DNA of 64,000 nucleotides from Euclidia mi (lineage: Eukaryota > Arthropoda > Insecta > Lepidoptera > Erebidae). The DNA lies in contig OX123182.2 of assembly GCA_944739405.2 (NCBI GenBank), positions 91,008,051 through 91,072,050 of the forward strand, in the 5' to 3' direction. Positions 1 through 11,715 of this stretch are shown piece by piece (positions within the stretch are counted from its first letter, which is position 1; each line of letters opens with the position of its first letter). A program made the translations under genes and the position numbers. The notes beneath the pieces are model-generated. The model was not told the DNA's origin. It searched no databases and saw only the letters and a list, made by a program, of their open reading frames with translations.

Positions 1-306
1 CTTTTTATTCTTAATCCGTCACTACACGTACAAGTGCAAACGCAGCCTTATATTATGATGTTTAATTTATTTAATACTCGATAATTAAATCATGTTCGTT
101 AATTAAATCATGATTGTGGTAATGCCTTCACCACGACACTTCGTTGTGGTCAAATACAAATGTATATCCTGCCGGTTGTTACGCAAAACATTCATGATCG
201 ACTATAACTTGCGTTATTTTAATATACAGTCAACTATTTTTGGATATCATTCGCAATTCGTGATGGCTTAGGTACCTACTAACGCGAAAGTGTTTTCTAG
301 AAGTAA

Positions 307-518
307 TCTTAATATATAAAATCCTTGCGTTACTGACTGACTGACAGACACGCTACAGCCGAAACTATTGGGCGCAGGAAGCTGAAATTTGACATGTATG
401 TTCCTTGGGGACCGTAGGGGTGCACTAATTCTTCTTTGGATTTTCCGAAATTCCCACGGGACCGGCCAAAACGGGTAAATTTAAAAAAAATGCAGGCGTA
501 GCTGCTGGCGTCCTGTAG
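307..518 (+). mobile_element. Short Helitron-like repeat (family H1), + copy
   Basis: This 212-bp element begins TCTTAATATATAAAATCC, continues with GTTACTGACTGACTGAC, and ends GGCGTCCTGTAG. It sits between an A (306) and a T (519). Other copies lie at 35787-35994, 61451-61656 and about 63349-63557, all on the minus strand. The TC start, the (C)TAG end and insertion between A and T are the signature of Helitrons; this is an inference, because no Rep/helicase coding sequence is present and the 3' hairpin is weak. The minus-strand copies contain a conserved short open frame ending in CLSVSQ, which I read as a by-product of nucleotide similarity. Confidence 0.6.
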
Positions 519-929
519 TCTGGAATAATTTTAATTGATTTTCGTCTCAGATAATAGGAGGCCCGTATTATATAATGATTTAAAATTTTAAATGGTCGCC
601 TTGCCGTTAGGACTGCGTTGAGTAGTGTGCGGTCGATACCACAGAAATAAATAGTAATAGAATGGTGAATGTCACGTCATCGCGTACATTTCGCGCGTGC
701 CACATTTCAGCAAGCCCCGCCTACAGTGACGTATAGATAGTGAGGGGACACTAAGGAATTATTATCGATGTGCGAGCTGTGGAAAATGAAATTATGTTTT
801 GTTTATATAAAATGTTTTATTATGAATAGTTTGGTTAAAGTATACTGTTATAAAAATAAAACTTATTCATTTAGTTAAAAATCTGTAGGTATTGAAATCT
901 TACAAAACTTTTGACTGTATTATAGAATA
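519..929. repeat. Mostly featureless; dispersed repeat at 630-700
   Basis: No gene is seen. Bases 638-668 carry CACAGAAATAAATAGTAATA and then GAATGGTGA. The same sequence occurs inverted at 7583-7613, and both copies are followed at a short distance by a GCGCGTGCCA block. They are two divergent copies of an unnamed dispersed repeat about 60-70 bp long that happen to lie either side of the LINE at 2.9-7.46 kb. Confidence 0.4.
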
Positions 930-1260
930 TCTATACTTATATAATAAAGCGGAAGAGTTTGTTTGTTTGAACGCGCTAATCTCAGGAACTACCGGTCGGA
1001 TCTGAAAAAATCTTTTTGTATACGATAGCCTAGTTATTCCAGAAGGCTATAGGCTATATAACATAACGCTTCGACCCTTTGTGGCCGGGCAAAAGGCTAA
1101 AACAGCTAAAAGATAATGTCGGCTAATCTCAGGAACAAGCAGTCTGATTTTAAAAATTGATATTGCCTATAATAGCTCAATTATTCCGAAAGGCTATAGG
1201 CTAAATAAAATTACGCCACAACTATTAGGGGCCAGACAAAAATAATAAATTTGGTCAAAC
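930..1260 (+). mobile_element. Helitron left-end fragment
   Basis: It starts A|TCTATACTTATATAATAAAG and runs into GTTTGTTTGAACGCGCTAATCTCAGG in overlapping blocks. This is the start I associate with lepidopteran Helitrons (TCTATACTAATATTATAAA type). Two tandem copies of a unit of about 148 bp are visible, each with CTAATCTCAGGAAC (about 975 and 1122) and a GGCTATAGGCTA block. No right end or coding sequence is recognisable; the sequence passes directly into the satellite that follows. Confidence 0.6.
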
Positions 1261-1319
1261 GAGAAGGGGGAGGGTTGGGTCAAAGGCAAATAAAGGCTTA
1301 ACGAATAGGATACAATCTA

Positions 1320-2290
1320 TATGGGTATCGTTTTCGAGATTTTCGGGACGCTGATTAAATAATATGAAACTTATTTAGTAATTCAAGATGGCGGACGGAA
1401 TATCAAAGATGGCGGATGAGAAAATTTTAAAAAACAATATGGGTATCGCCTTCGATATTTTAAGGGGTGGGGAATCGAAATACAACATCTATTTCGTGAT
1501 CAAAGATAGTGGATGGGAAATCAAAGATGGCGGATGGGAAAATAAAAAAATCCATATTGGTATCGTCTGCGATGTTAAAAGGGATGGAGAATTCAAATAC
1601 AACATTTGTTTCGTGATTCAAGGTGGTGGATAGGAAATTAAAGATGGCGGACGGGATTTTTCTAAAGTCGATATGGGTATCGTCTCCGATATTTTAAGGA
1701 ATGTGAAATTCAAAAACACCATCTATTTCGTGATCAAAGTTGGTGGAAGGGATTTTTTTAAAAAATCAATTTGGATGTCGTCTCCGATATTTCAAGGAAT
1801 GGGAAATTCAAAAACACCATCTATTTCGTGATCAAAGATGGTGGATGAGATTTTTTTTTAAAATCAATATGGGTATCGTCTCCGATGTTTAAAAGGATGG
1901 GGAATCCAACAAGACCATCTATTTCGTGATCAAAGATGTCCCGTCCGCCATCTTGGATTCCCAAATAGATGTTATTTTCGTGATCAGAAAGCATGAAAAC
2001 CCCAAAAATTATACCCAGATTAATTTTATTAAAAATGACCCGTCCGCCATCTTGGATTCCCAAATAGATGTCATTTTCGTGACCAGAATCCATAAAAACC
2101 CCGAATATGATACCCATTTTAATTTTACTAAAAATGTCCCGTCCGCCATCTTGGATTCCCAAATAGATGTAATTTTCGTGACCAGAATCTATAAAAACCC
2201 CGAAAATGATACCCATATTAATTTTATTAAAAATGTTTCGTCCGCCATCTTGGATACCCAAATAGAAGTCATTTTCGTGATGAAAAAGCA
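1320..2290. repeat. Satellite of 99/117-bp units in inverted arrangement
   Basis: About five units run on the plus strand (1320-1936) and about four run on the minus strand (1938-2290). Minus-oriented units are exactly 99 bp apart (CCGTCCGCCA or TCGTCCGCCA at 1941, 2040, 2139, 2238). Plus-oriented units are 98-99 or 117 bp apart; the longer ones contain a second AAAGATGGCGGAT block. Because 99 and 117 are multiples of three, frames stay open (minus 1821-2297, 158 codons), giving 33-residue repeats containing IQDGGR and NMGIIFGVF. I regard this as satellite DNA rather than a proven gene. The array can fold as a long imperfect hairpin centred near 1938. Confidence 0.8.
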
Positions 2291-2299
2291 TGAACAAGA

Positions 2300-2926
2300 T
2301 GCTTGCTTTCTATAAGAGAGAAAGACAGCCAGAGACAATAATTAATTCGAATTAATATTCCTTTTATTTATCGATATATTTAAAACGTAACCATAAACCG
2401 AACGTCAATCCCTAGCGCGCGCTGTTTATTTGACCCGTGGCCCCTGATTTGTTATTGTTTTTGGCATCTTGTGAATATTGCGTATATCGCCGTACATTGC
2501 GTGTTTATTTCATAAATATGTCAACAAGTATCGTATAATTCAAGCAATGGAAATTTAACATAACGAAGAAATGAACGATGATGTTCTTATTAGACAAACA
2601 TGGTAAAAGTAGCCCACTTGGTTTGAATCTCAATAATCTTAACTTTTACTCAATTTAAATACTTACTGGTGATATGAAATGCCTCCCTTTTCCATATTTT
2701 TGCATCACTTTTATTTTTACAATTGGAAACTGCACAATATGGCATATCGGTGGGGGTAGTTGAGATTACCGGTAACTTTTAAAATAGCTCTTCAAGTAAA
2801 TTTAAATAAAACAATTAATTTTCATCATAAATATATTTTAATGCATAAAAGTTAAACATTATACTACTTACCTGCTGGTTTAGCGTTATCCTTAAAATTT
2901 AACAAGTTTTCACATAAACACATACA
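2300..2926. other. AT-rich stretch, probably partly LINE 5'UTR
   Basis: No ORF or recognised repeat is seen. The part next to 2927 is probably the 5'UTR of the LINE that follows, but no 5' boundary or target-site duplication could be fixed. Confidence 0.4.
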
Positions 2927-3637
2927 ATGGATACATTCAATGCATCTAAAATCCTGGACATGCAAGCTTATTTTGAGGAGTGGATGGCAACTTTTGAAGC
3001 TGAGCTACAGAAGAAGTCGCCTCAAAGCACTCGGAGTCTGGCTGATGAATTTGCTGCGTTCAAGACCTTTATAATGAAGACCTTGAAATCCTTCTCACAG
3101 CAGCTTGACGTCGTCGGCCGAGAGATTGACACGATGGAAATGCGCAGCCGCCGCAAGATGTTGCTGCTTCACGGAGTGGAGGAACGTCATGACGAGGAGA
3201 CATCTCAGCAGGTTGCGAATATAGTCAAGCAGCGTCTCAAAATCGGTACTTTCGTGATTGAGGACATCAAACGCTGCCACAGGATGGGACGCCGGACTAC
3301 CAGCGACAAGGCGAGGCCTATTCTTGTGAAATTTGCTTCTGCAGCGGTGCGGGACAGCGTTTGGTTCGCAAAGACGAAGCTCAAGGATACGGGTATCACT
3401 CTGTCGGAGTTTCTCACACGTCCTCGTCACGAGGCTTTTATGGCTGCACGAGCAAAGTTTGGACTCGCGAAGTGCTGGACGCGAGAGGGATACGTTCACA
3501 TCTTGGGCCCTGATGGGAAACGCTATCGCATCACCTCCGTTAGTGACCTATGTAAGATCAAGCTCACAGATTCGGAGAAGCCCGTCGCGAAGCCAACAAC
3601 AACAAAGGCCAAAAGAACTGCAGCATCGAAGAAGTAA
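2927..3637 (+). CDS. LINE ORF1 protein (nucleic-acid-binding)
   Basis: This is an intact 236-codon ORF starting at an ATG. Residues about 20-75 are helical and rich in K, E and L, with coiled-coil character. Residues about 80-190 contain MLLLHGVEE, KRCHRMGRR, ARPILVKFAS and RPRHEAFMAAR, which match the RRM-like central region and C-terminal domain of L1-type ORF1 proteins that also occur in CR1/Daphne elements. The C-terminal tail is basic (TKAKRTAASKK). The family's role is to trimerise and coat the LINE RNA as a ribonucleoprotein before target-primed reverse transcription. It lies 511 bp upstream of ORF2, the usual arrangement. No stops or frameshifts are seen. Confidence 0.8.
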   Translation: MDTFNASKILDMQAYFEEWMATFEAELQKKSPQSTRSLADEFAAFKTFIMKTLKSFSQQLDVVGREIDTMEMRSRRKMLLLHGVEERHDEETSQQVANIVKQRLKIGTFVIEDIKRCHRMGRRTTSDKARPILVKFASAAVRDSVWFAKTKLKDTGITLSEFLTRPRHEAFMAARAKFGLAKCWTREGYVHILGPDGKRYRITSVSDLCKIKLTDSEKPVAKPTTTKAKRTAASKK

Positions 3638-4148
3638 GCTTGTTCCATTGTTACTGTATCGTATGTACTCAGTCTCATTTATACACCTTCACTTTCAAAA
3701 CATTTACTTTTAACTTTATTTTAAATCATTTTCATGTAGGTACCGTGCAGATAAATATGTTATATTTGGCAACTTGACATAGTTGACATTTTCTAACCTG
3801 TCACTGTCACAATCACAATCTGTCACTTCTGTCAGTAAAGAGTAACGTTCCGTTACGCGCTACATGGATATGAACATGTGTATTTTAGACTTCAAAAGAC
3901 TTTTTTTATGGTTCTTTTTTGTTATCTTTATTATTTAATATTTTTTACTTTTTTGTTAGTTTTAATTTATATCCGATTATTCTTATATACAATCTTTGTA
4001 CATGCGCAACCAGCGGGTGGACACAATGAGCGAAACTTGTCGCGATAGTTAGAAATAGAATTATTGATTTATTTACTTTTATATCATATATTTATTTACA
4101 TACTTATTTTATTTATTTTGTATATATTTATATTCAGATATTTATTAA

Positions 4149-7067
4149 ATGTCAGATACGTACTCAAATAGCGATGATACCTTTCTTTCTGCTACAAGTC
4201 TAAATGATAGTTTTATAAGTGTCCCCTCTCTAGGAGACATTCTTCGGTCGCAGTTCTCACACGTACCCAAGAACTTTAATGTAGTCCATATTAATGCGCA
4301 GAGTATTCCAGCTCATTTCCCAGATATGCTGGCTAATTTAGATTCACAACACATGCATGCCGTCCTTGTGTCGGAGTCATGGCTGAAACCATGTCTCCCT
4401 TCCACGTCTTATTCACTACCAGGTTTCCGGTTAATTAGGAATGACCGCGCAGTCGGCACTGGAGGCGGTGTTGCCATATATTTACGACATCATATTCCTT
4501 ATAACATAGTCAGTATGTCTCCACAGCCACCACTGCCGAATGCTGGCGAGCATCTATTTTTAGAAGTAGAACTTCACCACATAAAAGTATTGTTAGGCGT
4601 ATTCTACTCTCCTTCAAGTCGCGTAAACTATTTTCCATCTTTTGAGCAAATCTTAGAAAATTTAACTCCTGCATATAGCCACACTATTATAATGGGTGAC
4701 TTCAACACCTGTCTCCTCAAACAAGACTCCCGTGCATCTTTATTTCGGAATACTATAGAGTCTTGCAATTTGTCAATTCTTGACTTAAACGCAACTCATC
4801 ACTTCCCCAATTGCACCCCTTCTCTTCTCGACCTTATTCTGGTATCTTCTTCCAATCTGGTTCATAAGCATGGTCAATGTACTGCGGATGGGTTCTCCTA
4901 TTATGACCTTATCTTTGTCTCATATAAAATACGCACACCCAAAATGAAGCCCAAGATAGTCTTGCAGCGCAATTTCAGTGGCATAGATCTTGACAAACTG
5001 CGCATCGATGTCTCTAATATAGATTGGCTCCCTTTGTTTACCTCCGAGTGTATCGATAGCAAAGTTCAGAAACTCACGTCAAATCTTATCAAGTTGTATG
5101 ATGTGCATGCGCCAATCCATACTATTAAACTGAAGCACTTACCGGCACCGTGGTTAACAGATGATATTAGGAAAATCATGGCCAAAAAATCTGCTGCCAA
5201 GGCTAAACTGAAGTACAGACCTACTACCTTAAACCATGAGAAGTACATAGCAATCAGAAATCTCTGCAACAAGGTGTGTAGGAATGCCCAACGCCAATAT
5301 ATTCATAAATCCGTGGAAAACAGTGATCCAGCAAAAGTCTGGCAATTTCTTAAAAGTCTGGGAGTTGGTAAGACACGGCATCAATCGATTCTAAACAATG
5401 TTAACCTTGATTCCCTAAATTTACATTTCACTACTTCGTCCAAATTTGATGGAAATATGAAAAGTGCTACCTTACAACATCTTTTATCTTTACCAACTCC
5501 GCATTATTCTCCCTTTAATTTCTCGTAATTTACCGCATGTGATGTTAAGAAGAACGTTCTGGCTGTCACGTCTAACGCAGTCGGCAGTGATAGTATTAGC
5601 CGTAAAATGATCCTTCCCATCCTCGATGAAATCCTTCCCGTCTTATGTCATATCTTTAACCATTCCATTAGCCGTAGTATCTTTCCATCCGATGCAACTA
5701 TAATTACTTTGCCCAAGAAACCCAAGCCCTGTTCCTTCTCAGATTATCGACCCCTATCCTTACTTCCCTTCTTGTCGAAAGTCCTGGAACGCTTAGTTCA
5801 CGCTCAACTCAGTTCCTTCCTACATGAAAATTCTCTCCTAAATACATATCAGTCCGGCTTCCGCCCTGGCCACAGTACTACCACTGCACTGGTTCATGTA
5901 ACTGACGACATTAGGCTTGGCATGGACAGTGGAAATCTAACTGTGTTGTCATTACTTGATTTTAGTAACGCTTTCAACACCGTAGATTTTCACATTATAC
6001 TTGGCATTCTACGCTCTCTTAACGTATCTCCATCGGCAATTGACTGGTTTCATAGTTACCTGTTCGGTCGCCGGCAACGTACACGCATCGAAGACTCTTA
6101 TTCCACTTGGTCTAATACTAATGCCGGTGTGCCACAGGGTGGCGTGCTTTCTCCTTTACTCTTCGCAATATTTATAAATACCATCACAAACCAATTACTT
6201 TCATCCTACCACCTTTACGCAGACGATTTGCAGATATATACGCAAGCTCCGTTGAATAAGCTGGCAGAAGCTTGTACTACTATTAACGCAGACCTGACCA
6301 GAATCTGCGAGTGGCCCAAGAAACACGGGCTTATAATAAATGCCGCCAAAACTCAGTTAATAATTATAGGCAGCCCTAAACTGGTGTGTAAAATCAGTTG
6401 GTCCGATCTGCCACAAATCAGGTTTGATGGCCAATTTGTCCCTTTCAGTAAAACAGTGAAAAATCTAGGGATCACTATGGATGTAAACATGTCCTGGAAA
6501 TCTCAAGTGCAAGAAACAAGTCGCAAGCTTTTTGCATCGGCAGGTTCGTTGCGTAGGTTACGCAACTTCCTTCCAACTGCCACTAAAATTGCGCTCACTC
6601 AATCTTTGCTTCTCCCCATAATTGACTATGCTGATGTCAGCTATCTTGACCCCACAGAGGAGCAGCTGGATAAACTTGAGCGTCTCCAAAACTTTTGCAT
6701 AAGATTTATATTTGGTCTGCGCAAATATGATCACGTTTCAGATTTTCGCAACAAACTCAAGTGGCTCCCAATTCGTCTTCGCAGGAATACTCACATTCTC
6801 ACATTATTATATTATGTTCTATTTAATCCTTGTACTCCCTCATATCTCAAAGAACGGTTCAAGTTCCTTCATGACACACATATAAGGTCCTTGAGGTCGT
6901 CTGAGGATCTGACACTGGAGATGCCAAAGCATTCCACAAATTATTTTAATAAATCCTTTACTGCTCAGGCAGTGCGTCTGTGGAATGCTTTGCCATTACA
7001 AATCCGAATAGCAACATCATTGAATATTTTTAAAGATTCTCTAAAAAAACACTACTTAAATTTGTAA
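4149..7067 (+). pseudogene. LINE ORF2: endonuclease-reverse transcriptase, one in-frame stop
   Basis: It is 973 codons in one frame, interrupted only by TAA at 5526-5528; the frame is open on both sides. The N-terminal third is an APE-like endonuclease: VVHINAQSI, SESWLKP, MGDFN and LLDLILVSS are all present. Where relatives have an (S)HHD or SDHD motif carrying the catalytic His, this copy reads SYYD (codons 4896-4907), which probably kills nicking. The RT has LLDFSNAFNTVDF, GVPQGGVLSPLLF and the catalytic YADD (6216-6227). The C-terminus ends LKKHYLNL. The stop falls between the endonuclease and RT domains, so no full-length protein is expected. The enzyme would nick target DNA and copy the LINE RNA in place. 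Confidence 0.88.
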
Positions 7068-7419
7068 TGTAATTAAATAGTTTCCTGTCTACGCAAGTTC
7101 TAGGTATTTCAATGTATCTATTCATGTTTTTTTATATTTTTATGTATTCATATTGTACAAATGTATGTATGTATATATCTATTCTATGTATGTGTAAGTA
7201 TTTGTATGTATTATGTAAATGTATATATGTATTTTATTTAAGTCTTTATTATTGCGTATCCATCCTAATAACACCACCATCGTCTCATAAAACTGCTAAC
7301 ATCATTCCTGTCCATCCAAAGGTTGCCTGGAAGAGATCGCACTTAGCGATAAGGCCGCCGATTGTACATTACTCGTAGTTTTTAAGCCTAATGTATTGTA
7401 AACATTTCTTTTGGTGTGC

Positions 7420-7458
7420 AATAAAGTATAATCTAATCTATTCTAATCTAATCTATTC
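7420..7458 (+). terminator. LINE polyadenylation signal and microsatellite tail
   Basis: AATAAA (7420-7425) is followed by imperfect TCTAATCTAT/TCTAATC repeats to about 7458, marking the 3' terminus of the LINE. Confidence 0.75.
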
Positions 7459-8555
7459 GTAACGAATTTAATTTTTTTTTACCTCCTGAGCGCGTGAAAG
7501 GGAGACGCGAGGCGTAATGCAAATGCGTTCGAAAACACATGCGCTATAGTGCAATAGTTTGGCACGCGCGCCACGCCCGTGTCACCATTCTATTACTATT
7601 TATTTCTGTGGTCGATACCCACAGAAGACAATATTTTCTGACTTCAAAGAACTGCTACTACCATAAGGTAAACTGCTACTACAAACTAAAAATATCTTCA
7701 CTTGAAAATCAATACTATGGTTCTTAATATACCGAAAAAACTCCTGTTCAATTGATAATTTCGCTAACGGATATACTTACCCTGTATTACATATCTACTC
7801 GCTACATTTATAAAACAAGGATAGAAATCATAAATACAGTCATACCAAAACAAAAACTAAATCATTCGCCTTTGCCTTTTATTTTTCACTCGACGACACT
7901 CAAAGATTCAAATAAAGTATGCACTACGCTCGAGACTACACTACTTAGTGTCTCTATATCTCGAGTGTCGACTATATGAATTTCAAATGAAACTCTTGAG
8001 CCAACTGCAGTCTCGTCGCGAGAATCACACCCTGAGCTATTCATGCATTCCTTGTAAATTAACTATCGGTGCTTACAACTGGATCTGAAGTAAAGTGTCG
8101 CGCTTAAGTGCTTAATAGTGTGTACGCTTCATCATAATTTCATGGCCTCTTGGCACACGTTGACTGTACAGAGAATTATCCTAAGAGCTACTCGGCATTT
8201 AGCTATATGTGTTGGCTAACCATATAGTTAATCGGTAAGAGAGTGCATATTATATGTATAATAAGAGATGCATGCTCTCGAAAATTTGTATACAAAATCT
8301 TTAACTAACTGTTTTGGCGCTTAGCTGTATTTTGACGTCCTTCTTTATTAATTATGAAATTCATTTTGAGCTTTCGGTTACGCGTCCTGGATTGTAGCTT
8401 TTGCTTTGTTCAAATATTTATTTGTACTTATCAACGTCAGTGTCTAGACATGCAGGCAATGCCCTCAGCTGAATTTCCTACCATAGCTTATTTCATGTTA
8501 TTATGGTATACACTTAAGCATTTCCAGGTAATATATATATTTTTATAGCGTTCCT
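7459..8555. other. AT-rich non-coding stretch
   Basis: The inverted copy of the 638-668 repeat is at 7557-7615. Otherwise only short ORFs without recognisable motifs are seen. Confidence 0.4.
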
Positions 8556-9659
8556 GCAGGCTTAGCCAAAACTCAAACATATCGTTTCCATCGCGTTTCT
8601 CCGATTTCAAACGAAAACGCGTTTGCAATCGAAGAAATCGCAAAATTGGTAGCCAACACCACGCGTTAGTGTCACACGAACATTCTGCGACACAACATGG
8701 TTATTCGTCTATGCCTTGCGTTCTTTGAAGCGTTAAGCGCGTCAAATATCAATTCAATTCAATTTATTTATCAAAAAACACAGATACATTAAAATATTAT
8801 TTTTTATATAAAATCAAAGTTAAGGCTAAGCGGTTTATTAATAAATTAGAAAGAACACCACTCCTGTACAAAACTGTATCACAGTAAGTGAATTCTCCCT
8901 TTAATATCAAAGTAATGTAAACATTTATGCGAGTGAAACAAAAGTTCGAACCAGAAGATTTGTTTATTTGTTTTAAATTGTTATAAAATTAAGTAGAATA
9001 TAGTATTGGTATCTTTATATTATCTTTATACAATTACTTAACAGTGTGATATATAATCTTAAACATTTAGACTTAATTAAAGATTATATAATATATTATG
9101 GATACGAATGAATAGATTATATGGAAAGGTTAGAAAGGTACGTAGAATATTAATTATTTCATAAAAATCTTGCTATCCTATTTGACTCTCTAGGTAATTG
9201 AAACAAACAATGATGTGAGTCGCTATAAACAACTTACTTGGAGAACACATAAGTGGCCCTTTGCTGTATAAATTGGCCCTTTATGAGTCTGAAATAGTTA
9301 AATAGTGTTTTAGGCATGGTGATTTAGCGAGGCCCTAACAAGAAGCTCAAGGCCGAGTACAGGCTGACCGTCTGTGGCATTCTTTTTTGCGTTCTCTGCA
9401 GGGTTCTATCATTCGAGTGTTATTCTCACGCAATCGACGCTAATAGCGTTAGTTATAGCCGAAATTGGCAACTTGGCTACCATTTTGCGGTTGACATCGC
9501 AGAAACGATGAGTTTATTCTATTGATGCGAATACTTTTTATGCGTTGTGTATTTGGCTACGACTTTTCTATTTGTTTGATTAGATCACGTGATTTTTCGT
9601 TCATTCCATACATTTTTTTGTGTTAATGTTTGCAGAAAGACGTCTTGGCTAAGCCTGCT
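8556..9659. mobile_element. Candidate terminal-inverted-repeat element
   Basis: A perfect 14-bp inverted repeat, GCAGGCTTAGCCAA (8556-8569) and TTGGCTAAGCCTGC (9646-9659), bounds about 1.1 kb. A second matching pair lies inside it: GCAAAATTGGTAGCCAA near 8641 and its near-complement TTGGCTACCATTTTGC near 9473. The arms are of unequal length and no target duplication is evident, so the superfamily is unknown. A LINE tail (8746-8885) is nested inside. Confidence 0.45.
8746..8885 (-). mobile_element. 3' end fragment of a LINE, minus strand
   Basis: CAATTCAATTCAATTTATTTA is the reverse complement of an A-rich LINE terminus (AATAAATTGAATTG repeats) and is followed by sequence without an ORF. It is only a tail fragment. 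Confidence 0.35.
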
Positions 9660-11530
9660 GTTATACTTGACGCTACTTGCAACGTAATACTTAGGAGTGA
9701 ACCAGTTCTTGGAACATTTCATCTTAGATTTAGTCGTAATACCTCTTCACGTAACTATGCTGTGTTTTACTTGACAAATGCTGTTTCAATAAGTTCCTTG
9801 TAGTCATGTGAGATCAGGTAGCAACAGAACGCCAAGTGCTATCACGCGTAAAATAACAGTACCCTTTACGCCAGGTAGGTACGCAATTTTTTATTTATAT
9901 TACGTTATAATTACATTTTCTCAAACACCTTCCCTGAAATGATTACGGCTCTCATATATAATTCTAGTTAGAAAACTTTATTTTTGTCTTCTAATATTTT
10001 TATGGAATTGGTAAGGAGTCATTATTATTTAATTTTAGTCATTGTTCTGTAAGATAGCGGTTTAAATCTTTGTTTGTTATTATAAATGTTAATTATCTGA
10101 CAGTATTATTGCTTACAATAAAATATCTTCGCCAAACAGGTTTCATGGATTTCACAAGATGTTATTTTTGACGTTTTTAGTTAGTTGTTGGCACTTTTGA
10201 AGATGGTCCTTATAATAAATTATAGCAGCTGCAACACAATGCTAGTAGAAAGCTAACTATAGTAGGTAGTCCAAGTAATTGCCGACGTAGAGAAATGCCC
10301 AGACATTTCCACCATTTTCTTGATTAATCTCTCTTGTGTGAGTTGCGCGACGGAAGAATTTAATTATTGTTTCGTGGCGACATTTTTAATACGTTTGTAA
10401 TTTGTTTTATATATCGTTACGTGAAAATGATTGATTGCTAATTGTTGTAGGTACAACAGACACAAGTACGCAATAAAAACCTATAAGCGGCCTTCACACC
10501 AAAAGCGAATTCCCTCAGGCAACCTTTGCTGAGTAGATACTGTTGAAGATACGCATTTATACGTACCCCATATAACTTTTATTTACTAAATATAATTTAA
10601 AAACAAAGTTCTTCTAACCCTTTTGTAAAGTACTTTGAACAGAAACTATAAAAATGTGTTGATAAATATTATAACTAGCGCACATAATGGCTTTTCATGG
10701 TTACCGAATATTAACTATATCATTTATTAAAATATCGCCCAGGGATGTTTATAGACTATTCAAAATTGATGAACGCCTTATCTAATGATAGGTGATAGTG
10801 ACTACTTCTCTATTTGGCTAAATTAATAAGTACGCAAAATACTGCCTGACTCAGCGGATCTGCCGGGATGATAGCGATTTAAATTATGCCTAAATCTAAG
10901 AGTCCAAGTCTAGCACCGTCATATACCCAAACTCAAATATATTTATTTCCCTTAAATAATTATTTGTTGAAGACCTAATAGTAGGTAATAAAACACATTG
11001 GTTATGTATTTTAGTTTGCAATGCTCTTCTGCAGGTTCTAAAGTGCAACTGCAATTTTATTTTACACACCGTAGAGTTCACTAGTCAACCCGATATATAA
11101 TTATAGTCACTGGCATAGCCTAATAGTTGACAAAATACTCTTAATTGTAATAAGCCTTTTCGCACTGAACCTCATTAAGAAAGAATGATTAGAACCTTTG
11201 AACATATGAGCCGAAGTGTTGGAACGTAAAATCAGACTAACGATAATTCCGGCGGTAAATCATGCGATGGTCCAAAGCTGCACGCGAGGTGGCCATGCGT
11301 GGTGTCGCGTCGCGATGATGCGACCAACCGCGTTGTTTGCGAACAACGCGCCGCCGGATTAATCGATTCAATCGTATGAATAATTCCAATACCGAACTCG
11401 CACCTAGGCTGTATAACGAGTTGTCTGTTCCATGGTTACTTGCTTTTTATAACTGCCTTCAAAAAATGACTGCTTTATTTGAAAATGTTTAATGCACGAT
11501 GTTATAAGAATATGAGACTATTTTTTGCTT
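9660..11530. other. Non-coding stretch, no gene seen
   Basis: It is AT-rich. A small CpG-rich patch at 11270-11360 holds a 9-bp stem hairpin, CGCGTTGTT-TGCG-AACAACGCG (11330-11351). The short ORFs have no features. Confidence 0.4.
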
Positions 11531-11531
11531 C

Positions 11532-11715
11532 ACTGTGAAACTGTGCGCATCCTCCACCACTTGGGGCAGGCAATGGGAATATATACCCGTACGGGATTCA
11601 GGACCTACCCACTAAAACCACCGTGGTGACCGTTGAAGTCCTGTCGCAGCGGTGCTACGCGCATCTCGGTTATTATACTTTGCCGTGATACCGCTGAGAG
11701 GAATTTTGAGACCAA
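11532..11715 (-). repeat. Remnant of a common lepidopteran dispersed repeat
   Basis: Read on the minus strand it contains TAGTGGGTAGGTCCTGAATC, CGGGTATATATTCCCAT and GGAGGATGCGCACAG, blocks I recall from an abundant lepidopteran LINE/SINE-related repeat. It has no coding capacity. Confidence 0.45.

Larger units (their letters stand above)
2927..7458 (+). mobile_element. CR1/Daphne-like non-LTR retrotransposon (LINE)
   Basis: It is a two-ORF LINE in the order ORF1 (2927-3637), spacer (3638-4148), ORF2 with AP-type endonuclease and reverse transcriptase (4149-7067), 3'UTR, AATAAA (7420-7425), and a tail of TCTAATCTAT-type repeats ending near 7458. The absence of an RNase H domain and the microsatellite tail fit the CR1/Daphne/Jockey group, and the 3'UTR block GAAGAGATCGC...GATAAGGCCGCC is common in lepidopteran LINEs. 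The true 5' end lies upstream of 2927 and is not defined. One stop codon in ORF2 and a changed endonuclease motif suggest the copy is dead but fairly young. Confidence 0.85.

Noticed and set aside
3095..3499. Minus-strand ORF opposite LINE ORF1
   Set aside because: It is a shadow of the real ORF1 on the plus strand, with no independent motif.
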